The notes under the pieces: model-generated
What the model saw: the letters and a program-made list of their open reading frames with translations, nothing else
Databases searched by the model: none
Told to the model about the DNA's origin: nothing
From: Helopsaltes ochotensis
Taxonomy: Eukaryota; Chordata; Aves; Passeriformes; Locustellidae
NCBI GenBank assembly: GCA_013400155.1
Contig: VXBM01000022.1
Coordinates: forward strand, 1,134,910-1,198,909
DNA length: 64,000 nucleotides
Direction: 5' to 3'
Program-made: the position numbers and the translations under genes
Shown here: in pieces, positions 1 to 13,200 of the stretch
Position numbering within the stretch: position 1 is the stretch's first letter
How the letters are laid out: every line of letters starts with the position of its first letter

Positions 1-3000
1 AATTATTCTAAAACTAATAGTCAATATAACACTATGCAATCTTTGAAATGGTATAGGTTATTTCCTCTCATGTCTTTCCAGTTATTTCAGCAACTCTATA
101 GGATGAGGAAGGGAACTCAAGCAAAAGGCAATTAGTCCTTAGATTTTCGTTTTCTTCCTGGGAAAAATTGTCATCATAGAAGCATAGTCATAGAATTAGA
201 CCAGACCTGGACCTAAGATTTTTATAACTTTCAATTTTCTAAGTAAGAAACTTAGGCAGAAGACTATTTTTCTTCATTCCCTGTTTTAGAAAAGTAAAAT
301 GGTGTCTTTTTCCATACTTGCTTGCATGGATTGCCAGAATGGTCATCTGTCAATGTAGACAAGCAATAACTTTTTGATACAAATGAAATTTCGTAATTAT
401 GCTATTGTGTAATATTACTTTGTAAATTTTGTTCTGTTTAATGTAGAGAATTGCATGTTCCTGGCAGGCAGCCACCACCCCTGCCCATAACCCCCCTTAT
501 TTTAGGCAAATATACAAATAAAAAAAAATCATGACAGTTAAAAATATTAGTGGAACTGACTGAGTGAAGTTTATATTTGTTTGTTTTTCATATGATCTGC
601 ATTTTACATGTACTATCTGAATGAGTGCTTGATGCTAAGAGTTTGGTCCAGTCATCTATATGGATACCAAAATGAAAAAACAAGAGCATATCTATTCAGG
701 CAATTAAGGAAATATTGATTATGATACAGAATAAAAACCTTCACAAAATATTTTAATTCAAGACAACTGTAATCCCCAACTGTTGTTGTACGGGCAATTT
801 TTTCTTTTCTTCAGTTGTAAAGATATGGGTGAGAAATAACTGCCAGATAGCACAGTTGTGAGTGAGAAGCAGAGAAAATAAATTCTGTTTCTATGTATAG
901 CAATGCCTTTTTATCAACAATTTGGTTGTGCATTCGGTACTATGGACTCACAATATGCAAATTCATTTGGCTGTTAATACACATTCACAGCTTACATGTT
1001 AGTGGTTCCAAAGGAACTGTTGCAATATATGTTCTGAATATGTATGAGGAATAATAATACACAATATGTAAGTAAGAGCATCCTATATTATGAAAACATA
1101 AAATAGAATGCACAGTATTTCTAATACTCATTCACAGTGTACTCTCTTGCAGCTCAAAAGGAGCATCTGTACTCTGTATTATGAACTCATATTAAAAATG
1201 TACAGAATTAACTAAATTTTTATTGATCTCAGGATGTGTTACCATGACCTCACACAGTGATTTAACATATAGTTTTCTGTTCCATTGCATTATTTATTCT
1301 ATTTGTAAAACATACTTGTTTTAGTATTTTCAGATTTAAAATTTTTGGGAACAGATTTGATTAGGTATTCTTTTCACATGGAAATACTTTTGGTTTTGTA
1401 GAATTCTGGATAAGGTGTTTTTTAAAACATCATTTGATATTGGTGATTAGTTTGATACTGCTGAGAAAAGGTAATGTAAATTTTATGAATACTCACAATT
1501 GTAAGGAATGTGCATGAAATACTAATATAGAACAATGCCAGATCCAGATACTTCTCAGAGTGAAAAAGCATACAGAGCCTTGTTAACCTGAAAAGCACCA
1601 GAAACATTTAGTTCAATTTTTTTTTGGTATGCTATAAATACAGCCTCTAGAATTATTAGAACTAAATTCTGCAGGCAAATTCATTGAGTATAAATTTACT
1701 AGGTCTCTATATAATTCATATTACAATATTCTGTGTTCAGCTAGCTACACTTTTTAATCAATATTCCCTTAAAATTCCTGCCCAGTTAATTCAAAAGATG
1801 CTGTTGTCCACCACTAGCCTTTGCTGAGATAATCTTTAATGTCACTACAAGTTCCAAATAATCTTGAATACCTTAAAAACCAGTAAAGAGTTTGAAAAAA
1901 TTAATTTTTGCTGAATTTTAAGTTTCTTCTGATGTCCTAAATAAGTTTATTTTATTAATGAAGATGCAATATTAAATGAAAAGCTGAATAACTGAAGGAA
2001 TATATGCACAAGTCAATTAACTGTTGCAATCCATCACGGCTGTTATTGTATACTGGACACTTCTTATTTGTAGGACTGTAACGAATTACTAGTTGACAGT
2101 TTGTTGTGATGAAACGTCATTTTCCATGCCTCAATATATGATCTCTTATTTTTCATGAGATCTATTACCTGCTTGAGTGAGCTACTTGCTTGAGCTTGCT
2201 AAGGAAGAGGTGAAACTACCATAAGCCAGCCCATGTGATGTGCCTCGCCCCCAGCAGGACAAAGCTTGTTGAGCTGAATTCATCTTCGTGCAACTCCTTG
2301 AACTCCATTAGAGTTACTTCTGAAAAAAATAATCTCAGGGAATTTTCACTGTTTAACTTAAAAATGCATCAACTTTTTAATTAAATCCTTACCACCCGTG
2401 TTAGACAATATTTTACAGAAATTATTTCTTATACTACTATATTTCTTAAACTTAGTCTAAGCAGAAAAACAAAATGGAGAAAAATACCTCGAGCTGGCAG
2501 AAAGCATTAAGCTTCATATTCCCTTTCTCCCCACTGTGGAGTCCATCCCATGGCAGAAAAACATCAAACCTGGATTAGGATCCTTTATCGTAGAAAAACC
2601 TCTTCCTCCCAGGTACAGCATTACTGGAACAAGTTGCTCCTCTAAAAGATAATGCATATCTTTTCTTCATTTAAGTTCTGTTTACAGAAGGAATTAAATC
2701 TGCATGTTTCTAGTTTCATTTTAGACACACAACTGTTTATTTGTTTCGATTAGTGCTCTTTGGAGGTGGATTTCCTTGGCCTAAAAATGGTTGGTTGCCC
2801 TGTTAGGACCAGCTAGTGTCAAAGGCCCCATCAATCCCAACACACTTTATGCTTTATGAAGTACAAATCCTCATCTACAACACAGCTGCAACCAGCTTTG
2901 CCCTGGCACCTGACAATTTACATTTTTACAGGATGCTTTGCAGAAGGGTAATATAAAAGCTAGGTTGTGAACACCAGGAACAAAAAGTTCTCCAAACCAA

Positions 3001-6000
3001 GCTTAACAGTGATCTTCAAATTCTCTTTTACTGTCCTTCTATGCACATATTGTGTGTATTTCTGCTTTTAATCTGTATTTAAAATTATTAAAAAAATAAA
3101 TAAGCTTCATTTACATTATTTTACAATATAGTTTGGTTTTGACTCCAAGTTTTTTATTTAGCCCTTTTAACTACAACTGTCCTTCCATTTCAGCATTGCT
3201 GCACTATAAAATATTTAGGACAGAGATCTTGCCATGATCCTAATACTAAAAAGACTAGTGAAGTTGAGAATAATACACATATGTTAAACTTACATATTAC
3301 AAAGCTGGAAATCATGTTCTCAGGCATAGCAGAAGAATAACTTGAACTCACAGATACTGAGGTACAAAGCAATCAAACACAAAAAGATTCAATAATATTA
3401 CTGTCCATTATTCAGAACTATTTAAGGGCGTTAAGAGGGAAGTAAAATGCCTCCAGTTTCCTCTGTTCCTCCTGACAGAAGGAAATCTGCATCAGTTAAA
3501 GAGTAGCCTTGGGGAAGGTGAGGGTAGTATTAGGATGGGGGGAAAATTTGAGTACCTAGACATTCATTGATCCTTAAGTAATAGCTATTGACCACATTTT
3601 TTATTTGAAGAGTTTTGCACAATTTTCCTACAGCATTTCTGAGATGGGCATCTCTGCTATCCACAACTTCCTCCAACACAAACTATTTGAAATCCAAAGC
3701 CCCACAAACAATAAAAGTTAGCCTTGGAAAATCCAAGCTTGAAATATAGCTTGAATTTTAATAATGTGAATAAACAAGCTCTGCAGCTGTTAATTTTGGA
3801 ATGTTGTGCGTTTACCTTAAATAAACAACTTGCATCTTTCTAAAGCACTTTCTTTTGTTCAGTGACGAGTCTATTTTGATTGCAGGTAATATCTTTTTTA
3901 TGGCTTGCCTAGGAGCTCAGTCTAGGAAATGGTGATAAAAAATTTTGTCCTGAAGACATAGGATTATATTCTACCTTTTGTGCACTTTAGATAGAAGTGC
4001 ATTTTAAAGAATCTTTTTTTTTTTTTAATAGAGAAAGAAATTTGGAGGGCTTTTTCATGGTGATGATGATGTGCAGGGTTTTTTGTGGGGTGCGATTTTT
4101 TGGGGGCTTTTTGGGTTTTTTGTTGGCTTGTTTTGGTTAGGGGATTTTTGGTGGGTTTTTTTTTCTTTCATAAAATTTTAACTTGCCTACAAACTGCACT
4201 TATTTTCAATTTACAAGGCTTTTGAATTTCTCTTCACATCGATCCCAAGATCTGCCATTAATTGCCTACAAGACCTGAATTTTATGGTTTAGCAATGGAA
4301 GACTATATTGGAATACATATGTGCAACAGCCAGTAACTCAGCTGATATAGTAAGATACAGTATATCTCAAATTTGTAGCCTACTTGAAAGGCTGCTGGTG
4401 TAGTATCTGAACTGCCCACTTCCTGAGAATTGTCAATAATATTTTAGAATGATACATGTTTTACAGGAAAGTAATACAACAAATATTTTAGATTTGCTGT
4501 GTATTTGTTAGAAGTATGTTGTGTTGTCAGGAAGTGTGTATGCCAATGAGTTTTGCCTATCTGTGGTATCTCATTAACAGGGACCGCATCTGCACCCATC
4601 TTTTACAATCACAGTCTTTAGTATGTAATGTGTTGCATATTGCATAATATTTTTATGTACTATTTCAGTGAATTGTGCTTCTTGTGTATTGTATTCTCTT
4701 ACCTTTTCTAAATCTGATTTTGTTTAGAATTACCTGTGACTGCATTAGCTGTATTGTCTGCTGAAGACTCTATAAATTCACTTAAACTTGCTTTAAACTC
4801 TACAACTGAACCTTGTCAAGGTGAACTCATCCCATCATCTTTTTAAAGAAGATAAACTGAACGTCATGGGAGTTTACCATGTGGGTTTCATAGATAAGGT
4901 TAAAACCCCACCAAAATACCAACCCCGGGTGGTATCAGCTCTTCATAGGCATTTATTATCCAATGAAATATTTTGGAAGCAGGGTGTGGTTGGCTAAATT
5001 ATTGCTCCTCCCACAGCTCTCTGCTATGTTTCCAGTTTCAGAGGGAAAAACACAAGCTTGTATGTTGGGAGTGAGTCATAACCTTTCTTCTGCTACTGAC
5101 TCACTTGGGAGTTTGAGGTAAGTCATTCTACCTTATGTTTTGATCACTCTGCCCCCGGGACAGAAAGGAGGGGACTATGGAAAGTTATGCAATGTTTGCA
5201 TAGACAAAAAGTGTAGATATTGAGACCAATACTATTATTACACATTAAAATAATAGCTTTGTTTGCCCCAAAGTTTTTTTTAAACACAGCTTCTTTCCTA
5301 CATAAAACATATTCCCCCCCTCCACTTTCCATTTAAATGTTTAAAGAAAGACTATACTGCACTAAAGAACAGCTTAGGTTACTGAAATATTTTAAAATTA
5401 TAGTATTTTCCAGAGGAAAGCATATGCACCTTTCATCACACTTCTCTTTTGCACCAGCAATGACAAAAATAATGCTGTACAGTGGTGCAAAATTACTGAT
5501 GACTTCTGAAATACGAGTCAGCCCTGAAGGGTGTGGAGTTCACATAGAACTGGCTTCTAGTCAGGTATTGACACTTTATCCTGGTTGTTTTGCAAGCATG
5601 TCAGCGAAACGCTAAACTTTAAGAAGTTAATTTTTAATAACTGAGCATATTGCTTAGCACCTGTGATATCAAAATACATACCTATCAGCTATAGTCTCTC
5701 ATCTTAGGATGCTGATAGTCTATAACTTGTGAATTTTAAATTCCTTTTACTTCCCAAAGATATATATCTAAATATCTTATTGTAATGAGACATACCATAC
5801 AAAGCTGGCATATTTACTAAACCATAATAAAAAAAATCTGCTTGTAAATTTTAAGGAAAATACATTTTAAACCTGGACACACTTCAATTGAGAAAGGTGA
5901 CATACTGTGATCTCATAAGCAAGGCAAAGCATGTAGCTTCTGGACATCAGCACATGTGTGAGCAAGAGCTGCAGTACCCAAGTTATGGGCAAGAACAGAG

Positions 6001-6140
6001 CATAAGATACATAATCACATCAGACTGTGCCACGGGAAAGAAATGTTATTTCCTATGTGGAGAAAGTCCAGGTAACGCTACTTGGCAGATGGTAGCAGAG
6101 GAAGTAGTTTGCACTTTAGGGTTCTACTTTTGAAAACTGC
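1..6140. other. 5' intergenic region, no gene seen
   Basis: AT-rich unique-looking DNA upstream of the MDFIC CpG island. The open frames here are all under 100 residues, have no recognisable domain, and are not bounded by a convincing promoter or splice pattern. A T/G-rich low-complexity patch lies at about 4010-4175. By known amniote synteny this would be part of the FOXP2-MDFIC interval, so conserved regulatory elements are possible, but I cannot recognise any by eye. Confidence 0.6.
4010..4175. repeat. T/G-rich low-complexity tract
   Basis: Runs of T broken by short G runs dominate about 4012-4030 and 4075-4170. No periodic unit is constant, so this is simple low-complexity sequence rather than a microsatellite. 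Confidence 0.7.
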
Positions 6141-6466
6141 GTGTTCTATTCTTCGCGTTCCTTCAGTATTTCTGCGTGTCCGCTGCGAAGTCCTTTTAAA
6201 GGATGTATCTGCACGTTCCCAGCGAGGGGCAGGGGCAGAGGGCCCGGCGGAGGGTGGAAGGGCGGAGGGCAGGGGGCCCGGGGCGCTGCCTGTGCCGCTC
6301 CGCGCTGCCGGGCGCAACTGGTAGCGGGCGATCCGTAACAGCGCGGCCGACTTGGGGGCCAGCGGCTGCGCCACGCAGCGTGCTCCGCACCGCTGCAGCT
6401 CGGCAAACCCTGCCCGGGCTGGAGAGCCTGCCTTTCACATTCTCCCGGGTTTTTTTCTTCCCTTCT

Positions 6467-6988
6467 NNNNNNNNNNNNNNNNNNNNNNNNNNNNNNNNNN
6501 NNNNNNNNNNNNNNNNNNNNNNNNNNNNNNNNNNNNNNNNNNNNNNNNNNNNNNNNNNNNNNNNNNNNNNNNNNNNNNNNNNNNNNNNNNNNNNNNNNNN
6601 NNNNNNNNNNNNNNNNNNNNNNNNNNNNNNNNNNNNNNNNNNNNNNNNNNNNNNNNNNNNNNNNNNNNNNNNNNNNNNNNNNNNNNNNNNNNNNNNNNNN
6701 NNNNNNNNNNNNNNNNNNNNNNNNNNNNNNNNNNNNNNNNNNNNNNNNNNNNNNNNNNNNNNNNNNNNNNNNNNNNNNNNNNNNNNNNNNNNNNNNNNNN
6801 NNNNNNNNNNNNNNNNNNNNNNNNNNNNNNNNNNNNNNNNNNNNNNNNNNNNNNNNNNNNNNNNNNNNNNNNNNNNNNNNNNNNNNNNNNNNNNNNNNNN
6901 NNNNNNNNNNNNNNNNNNNNNNNNNNNNNNNNNNNNNNNNNNNNNNNNNNNNNNNNNNNNNNNNNNNNNNNNNNNNNNNNNNNNNNNN
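6467..6988. other. assembly gap, 522 N
   Basis: A run of N inside the CpG island, between T/C-rich and GC-rich flanks. GC-rich bird promoters are often missing from assemblies. Any 5' UTR exon or transcription start in this interval is invisible, and reading frames drawn across it are artefacts. Confidence 0.99.
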
Positions 6989-7155
6989 GTTGCCGCCGCT
7001 TCCCTACTGTCCCTCTTCGGTCCCTCGCCCCGAGCCGTGAGTTTTCTGCATAAAATACATTAACGAGTCTTTTCATTTGCTTGTTCCTTCAGGGTCGCGT
7101 GTTAGTTTTGTTGGAGAGGGGTGCAGGCGCTCTGTAGCTCGGCGAGAGCTGGCAG

Positions 7156-7246
7156 ATGTCCCAAGTGAGAGAACCTCTTCCTCCGGGGCCTGAAGGGCCA
7201 GAGCAAGCTCCGACTGAAAACAGCTCTTTGATCTCTCTCCCTCGAG
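7156..7246 (+). CDS. MDFIC: MDFIC coding exon 1 (residues 1-30 plus first base of codon 31)
   Basis: Begins MSQVREPLPPGPEGPEQ and ends in phase 1 at a consensus donor, GAG|GTAAGT-like (CGAG|GTAAG). It aligns with the human short-form start, which also has a Pro/Gly-rich opening ending just before a GK dipeptide encoded across the junction. The ATG at 7156 is the first ATG after the gap. Its context is weak (C at -3, T at +4). An in-frame TAG at 7135-7137 and a TAA at 7051-7053 lie upstream, so translation cannot extend further in this frame without splicing. Confidence 0.92.
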
Positions 7247-10200
7247 GTAAGTTGCTTTAAAGTTTCTCTGTAATTGTTGCGCGTTATAGTTGAATTATAC
7301 AGTTACTGATTTGACTTGTGGGTTTTAACCCCTCTTTTTTTGCCCCTCCCCTCTGTGGTGTAGCTCTGTAGCACTTTCACTTCACCACTTTATTGTTTTA
7401 ACCCAAAATTCGCATGAAAAAATGAAAAAAAAAAAATATGAAAGAATGTGCTGCTCTCAGCCCTGATTTTCAGTACTTGAAAAACTGCTGTCATTCAGAG
7501 GCAGATGTTGCTCCTTAAAAATCGCTTTTGATTTTCCTAGCTTTGTGTTTGTGTTTAGAAATTCTTTCCTGTAAAGCTGCCCTTCCAGGTCTTGAAGTAA
7601 ATTAAGGAAAGTTGATCCAAGAGCAAGAGCGTTGTTCAGGTTGGAGGTCACTTTGCTGTTTTTTTCTTAGATTACTCTGTGATGCTGCAGCTAAAATCAG
7701 TTTCTGAGACTATAACTTGTTTCATATCAGCTGTTCAAAAGGTTGTTTAAAAGTACATCCATCTTAAACATAAATTATTTAAGTTATGTCTTATTTGCTT
7801 TTGAACAAAATACACTGATACTCTGGTCACCTTCATGTATGGGGCTTAGACAAAGTATATTTTAGGTTATCCTCAAAATTGGGAAGTATGTTTGCCTGTC
7901 AAGTCCTGGTCTGTGAAGAGAGACTTTTCTTTGTTTATTCATTTACAGCTATGATATTCCAGAATTCTGGCAGGAGTTTAAAAAGTCTCATAAAAACAGA
8001 CAAATAGTCTTGTTCCAGGACTGTAACTTTATTCATAACTGGTTAACTGGAGCAGAGCCTGGTAATACAGTTGTGCAACTGGATTAAAAATGCAGTCTTG
8101 TTTTTGTAACCAAGAAAATCAATAGCTACGTGCAATCAAAGCTGAAGACTTGGTTCAGAAACCAGAAAGTATCCGTAGCTAAGTAAAAAACATTTTGGCA
8201 GTGAGGCATAGAAAGTTGGCTTATACTTATCTTATTGTTGGATGGGTTTTGTTTTGTTGGTGTTTTTTGGTTTTTTTTTTTTTCTGTAGTGAATGACTCA
8301 TAACTTCTAAACAGTAAAAAATAATAATAAAGAAGATTAAATGCAGAAGATCAAGCATGCAGAACTGAAATGCTAGAATCACATTTTTGCCAGAACCATC
8401 AGTACCTGTGATATATGTTTATTTTCACTGTGTTGTTTGTAATTTGTCATGTGGTCAACTGGCCACGCTGGTTTAATTCTACATGTAGGCCATACATCAA
8501 AGTTACTGAAGTTATAAGTCAGTGAACTAGCTAGCATGAAAAATGGTCTCATTCTCACACTTCAAACTGAGTTTTCACTATGAAGTGAAAGCCCTATGTA
8601 TGATTGTAAATAAATGTTCTTTTTTTTTAAATGAAAAGTAAAGAAACAAATACTGATCTGTCCCTGACAAGTAATGCACAGAAAATCTGAATGACACAAT
8701 TAAACCTCACGGCTTTCTTGAGGATCAGCAAGGTACAAACAGGCATTATGATTATGGGTGCACTGGCCACACCTATCAAGACACATGCTCAGTTTTAAAG
8801 CTTATGTACAGTTCACATAGAGACAAAGCAGAATTCAGCATTTGAATACTTAATTTTTATTCTAATGAACTTAGATTTAAGGAAAGTATGGATTTTTAAT
8901 GTGGATATTTGTTGCTTTTTTCTAGTCTAAGTTGTTGGGGAAGTGGGGGTGGAAAGAGGAAAAGGTGAGTTCATAACATTTCCAGTCAATATTCCAGCAT
9001 TTCTGTTGTCAGCTGTGGTTACAGGGTAAGGTAATTCAGATATTCCACGGCTGAAAAACTAAGATAGTATGTCTGGAACTTTCAACAACCCCTATCCTTC
9101 TTTTCTACCCCCAGGACATCCAAAATTACACTGACTTCTCTAAAACTCGGTGATAATTTTAAAAGCTTTGATTGAAATTCGTATTGTTGACCTATAAATG
9201 ATTTCATGTATTTACAGTGAGATACTTGAAATCGCGTTGACCTAGAATTAAAAATTCCTTAATCAGGAAAAGATGGCTTATCTTGTATGTATAATAAAGT
9301 ATTAAGTGCATTCTAATGAGAAGGAATTTCTCATTTGTAACAGCATATTTTAATGTGCTTTGTATATGTTTAACTGATACAGATACCTTATATCCTGGGA
9401 ACAAACTTTTCTCTTCTGTAGTTCTGTGAGGTATCATCAAGAAATCCAGATATACAAAGGGTTCCTTTTGCTTGCTATCATATACATTCAGATGCTGAAG
9501 ATTAATTGTATTTTTCCATGAAAGGAAAAGAAACTTTGATTGAATTTTGAGTATTCAAAATTAGCTATCCCACAACATAATTAAAGATCAGACAAACTTA
9601 GTAAAGCTTAGACAGTATACAGGGATGTTCATCAGTTGTGGACATGGTGAAAACTGGGTTGAGGCAGAGTTTGGCCTACAGATGTGGTATGCTCTGGCTT
9701 TCATAATTTAAATTTTTTTTCTGTGTTGCTTTAACCAATATGCCCTCTCAACACATCCCGTCACTGTTCTTCATTAGTTCATTTTTGAATAAATACATAA
9801 ATATTATTGAGAATCTGGATGCCCATCCACAATTAGTGTGCTGTGAGAGAGAGCAAATGAAATCATGCTGTCTTCTTTTGTGGCAGTGTCAAAAATCAAC
9901 TTCATTCTTTAAACCATTATCTGTGTCAGTGTGATCTGCTGCTCTACGAGACACACACTGAAGGATGGAAGGTTTAATCTAATTTCTGCAAACATGTTGA
10001 TTTCTGCTACATCCTTCCAAAAGTGCTTGTTCAAGATCCTAGTGATCCCTGCTTCTCTGTAGCTCATGGACCTTGGAACCAAATTACGATTGCATCTACT
10101 TGTATGATGTAGTCAGTGAATGTAGTCATGTGTGTGCTTAGAACACTTCAATTTGGTTGTGATCAGGTATTTCACAACTGGTGGGTACCAAAATAATGCC

Positions 10201-13200
10201 CCTGAAGAAGGAATGTGGCAATTTGTGACCATTGGACTCTCTGCTTTAAGGAAAATGTTTCATAAATTAGAGGTTATGGTGTGATTATTGCCTGGATTAT
10301 GGATAGACTTTTTTTTTTAAATGCTCTGCATTTGAATAAACCATGGAATACAAGAGAGAAATTTAGTAGACACGGAACTACATTTAGAGAATCAGGCCAC
10401 ATGTTAGAAAATGTAGGACTGTCATCTGTAAATTATTTGGAATGCTTTTATCTTTGCTTTTTTGGTAACTAACTGTAACCTAGAATAACGAAGGAATAAT
10501 ATTTAGCTTTCGCAATTAAGAAAGAAAATAAAACCAATAATTACAATAATTAAAAACTTACTACAAAATTGAAACTGATAATTTCATTATAATAAATCTT
10601 TAGATGATGGAAATTCACTAGAATTTTTTTATTTTAATGGGGTGGGGAGGATGGAAAAGTCTAGTAGAAATATCAAGGATCAGATTCTGTAAGTTACTCT
10701 TCTCTCTGGTGCAAATCATCTCACTGTTGCTGGATGGAGATGCAGTTCTGATTTGCTATCTCAAGAAACCATATCCAGCAACTAATACTTCCATTCAGAA
10801 AGTGTACAAAGTACTCCTCTTCAAGAATGTGATTCTAATCTTCATGTTTTCAGTGCTTAACTGTTTTCATGATGAGGAGCATGAAAGGAATTTGATGGCT
10901 AGATGAGATTGGGTGACAAAAGACTTTATGCAGGGAATGTTTGGACATTTTTGAGGCAACAATGATTGCTATCACAATAATTATTCCATTTTACCAGCAA
11001 TGCCTCAGTGTTATGAGTAATATATTTTTATTTTAACGGTTAACCAGTGTACTCAGATTGCTCAAACTTACCAAATATTTCCTCTATAATTTTATTCCCT
11101 CTTGCTATCTGACAAGAGTTGAGACAATGTGTATTAATTTGTTTTATTGCGGTGTGCCAGTACTGAGGCATTTATTTAATATTAGTGACTAAAATGTCTA
11201 AAACTGGTAAATAGATGTCTAACTCTCACATGAAAATATACATCTGCTTTCAGTTTCACGAGCATACCGTTCCAGTCAAGTGATTCATGCCCACATGGGT
11301 GTGATAGACTTGTATTTCATGGAGCTGACTGTAAAGGTCTTGTATCAAGTTTGAAATATTTTTGTTCCATCTTACATCAGAGGTTTATTTTATATCACAG
11401 TAATTCTTCTTAAATTCAGCTCTGGGCTCTCATCAGAAGTTAGATTGCTCTTTGCTTTAAACACTTTTTTTTTTTTTTTTCCTAGTAAGTAACATTCAGC
11501 AATGAATGTGTTATCCTACTGTTTTTATTTGGATCAGCCATGCAGTTTTGAAGTAAATCTGTTCACCTCTACTTTGATTTGCATTATGGAGTGAACCTGG
11601 GGAGTGACCTGGATGGGATTCCTTTTGCTCAAAATAATGTGAAAGCTGCAGGAATGTGCCTAATACACTCCAACCACTAGTAAGCCTTGAATCTTTAAGA
11701 TTAAATCTGAGAACTAGTTTAAAGTAGAAAGCCCCTGGAACATGTATAGTATGGAGTATTCTTAAAGTTAACTCTTTCACTTTGCAGACCCAGTTTTATT
11801 GCCGTTGCTAATACACCCATAGCTGCCAAGTATTGCTTAGCACTTCCATGAAACTGGTTCTGTATACATGTGAAACTTCCTTGGATGAATGACATCCATG
11901 CATAACTGCATAATTAGTGTGATTATTTGTGAAAAGTTTTCACTTATGTATTTGACCTTTTTAGCACTTAAAATAATGCAGAATACCTATTTGCACATTG
12001 CTTTTCATTTTTAATTTATTGTGACTCAGATTTATTCAGGGCTGTCAGACTTCTAGTACTTCCATAGTTATTCCATAGCTTGTACCTGGAAAATTCTTTG
12101 TAGGAGTTTTCCAAAAAATTGCTTAGTTAAATTGCTCTAATTTTGAGAAACTAATTTTTTCTGTGGCACTTCTGACGCCACTGAAATTTGCAACGAGACA
12201 TATAAGTAAAAGCCACTGAAATTAAATGAATGCAAATATTTATTTTTTTTTTAGTTTTAAAACAATCAAACATCTAATTGGAGGCTTCCAACTCCATAAT
12301 TTGTGTATTATCAGTATTAATTAGATGTCCTTGATGAAATGAGATTGTTTTAGGTAAATGCTGGAACAGGCATTTACACAAACTGTTGAATTTATTTCTT
12401 ATATAAAATGCTTAGTTTTAGGCATTTCGTGAAGTAGATGGTAGGCGATACTGTTAGTGATTACATTGTGAAATGTGATTTTGTCAGGGTTTCTTTGTGT
12501 TATTGTTGTGAACAGTGGAATTTTCAGTAGGAAGTAGCATCCTTACCGGTTCCTTGCCAGAAAGGTTATTAATGAACAAAGGAAGTGTTAGAAATGCAGT
12601 GTTCACCACACGCTCTTCAATCCCTCCCAACAATTGTAGGCTTGAGACAGAGAACCTATTATTATATTTCCTTCTGGGAACATTCTTTGACTTTTTTATT
12701 CCTCACAGATCTATTTATGTGTTTGTGTTTATGTTTTGTGGCAATCGATTTTCTTTTGTAATTTCTCTTTTCTTTGAAGGAGAAAATTTCAATCAGGATG
12801 ATTTGAACTTTGCAAGTGTGTTTTTAAATCTGCATCTGCTTGTTACAGGATAAACTCAGGCCTTCTGATGACTCATTCCAACAACTAGGTCCGCTTTAGG
12901 TGCCTAAGTAACTTTGCCCCATGTTTCCAAATCTTTCCTTCACCCTTACTCCATAAAACTGTTGGACAGTTTGTGACTGCATTTTTGGAGATCACAGTGA
13001 TCACTGTGCCAGTGCATTTTCCTTATTTCTCTCTCCTTGATGAGAATGGTGCACTCAGGTTTCCTGAAACTCTTCCCACCAGTAGTTTTTCCTTTACATG
13101 CTATTTGAAGCAGTCCACCACATTGCTGGTGAACAGAAAATGAATGTGTCATAGCAGCAAAGCCTTTGGTCGTTGCAGCAGAGTTCATTAAATTAAGTTT

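Larger units (their letters stand above)
6190..7246 (+). promoter_or_regulatory. MDFIC: CpG-island promoter of MDFIC (partly in gap)
   Basis: Base composition switches sharply from AT-rich to GC- and CpG-rich at about 6190 and stays so to the first coding exon, apart from an AT-richer stretch at about 7040-7090. A GC box (GGGCGG) is at 6260-6265, with further G-rich Sp1-like runs to about 6285. I see no TATA box, as is usual for CpG-island promoters. The transcription start cannot be placed; it probably lies in or beside the gap at 6467-6988. No ATG occurs between the gap and the coding start at 7156, so no upstream AUG reading frame precedes it in the visible leader. Confidence 0.8.

Noticed and set aside
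6203..7076. Long open frames on both strands across 6203-7076
   Set aside because: Most of their length is the N gap; the visible parts are CpG-island sequence open in several frames on both strands.
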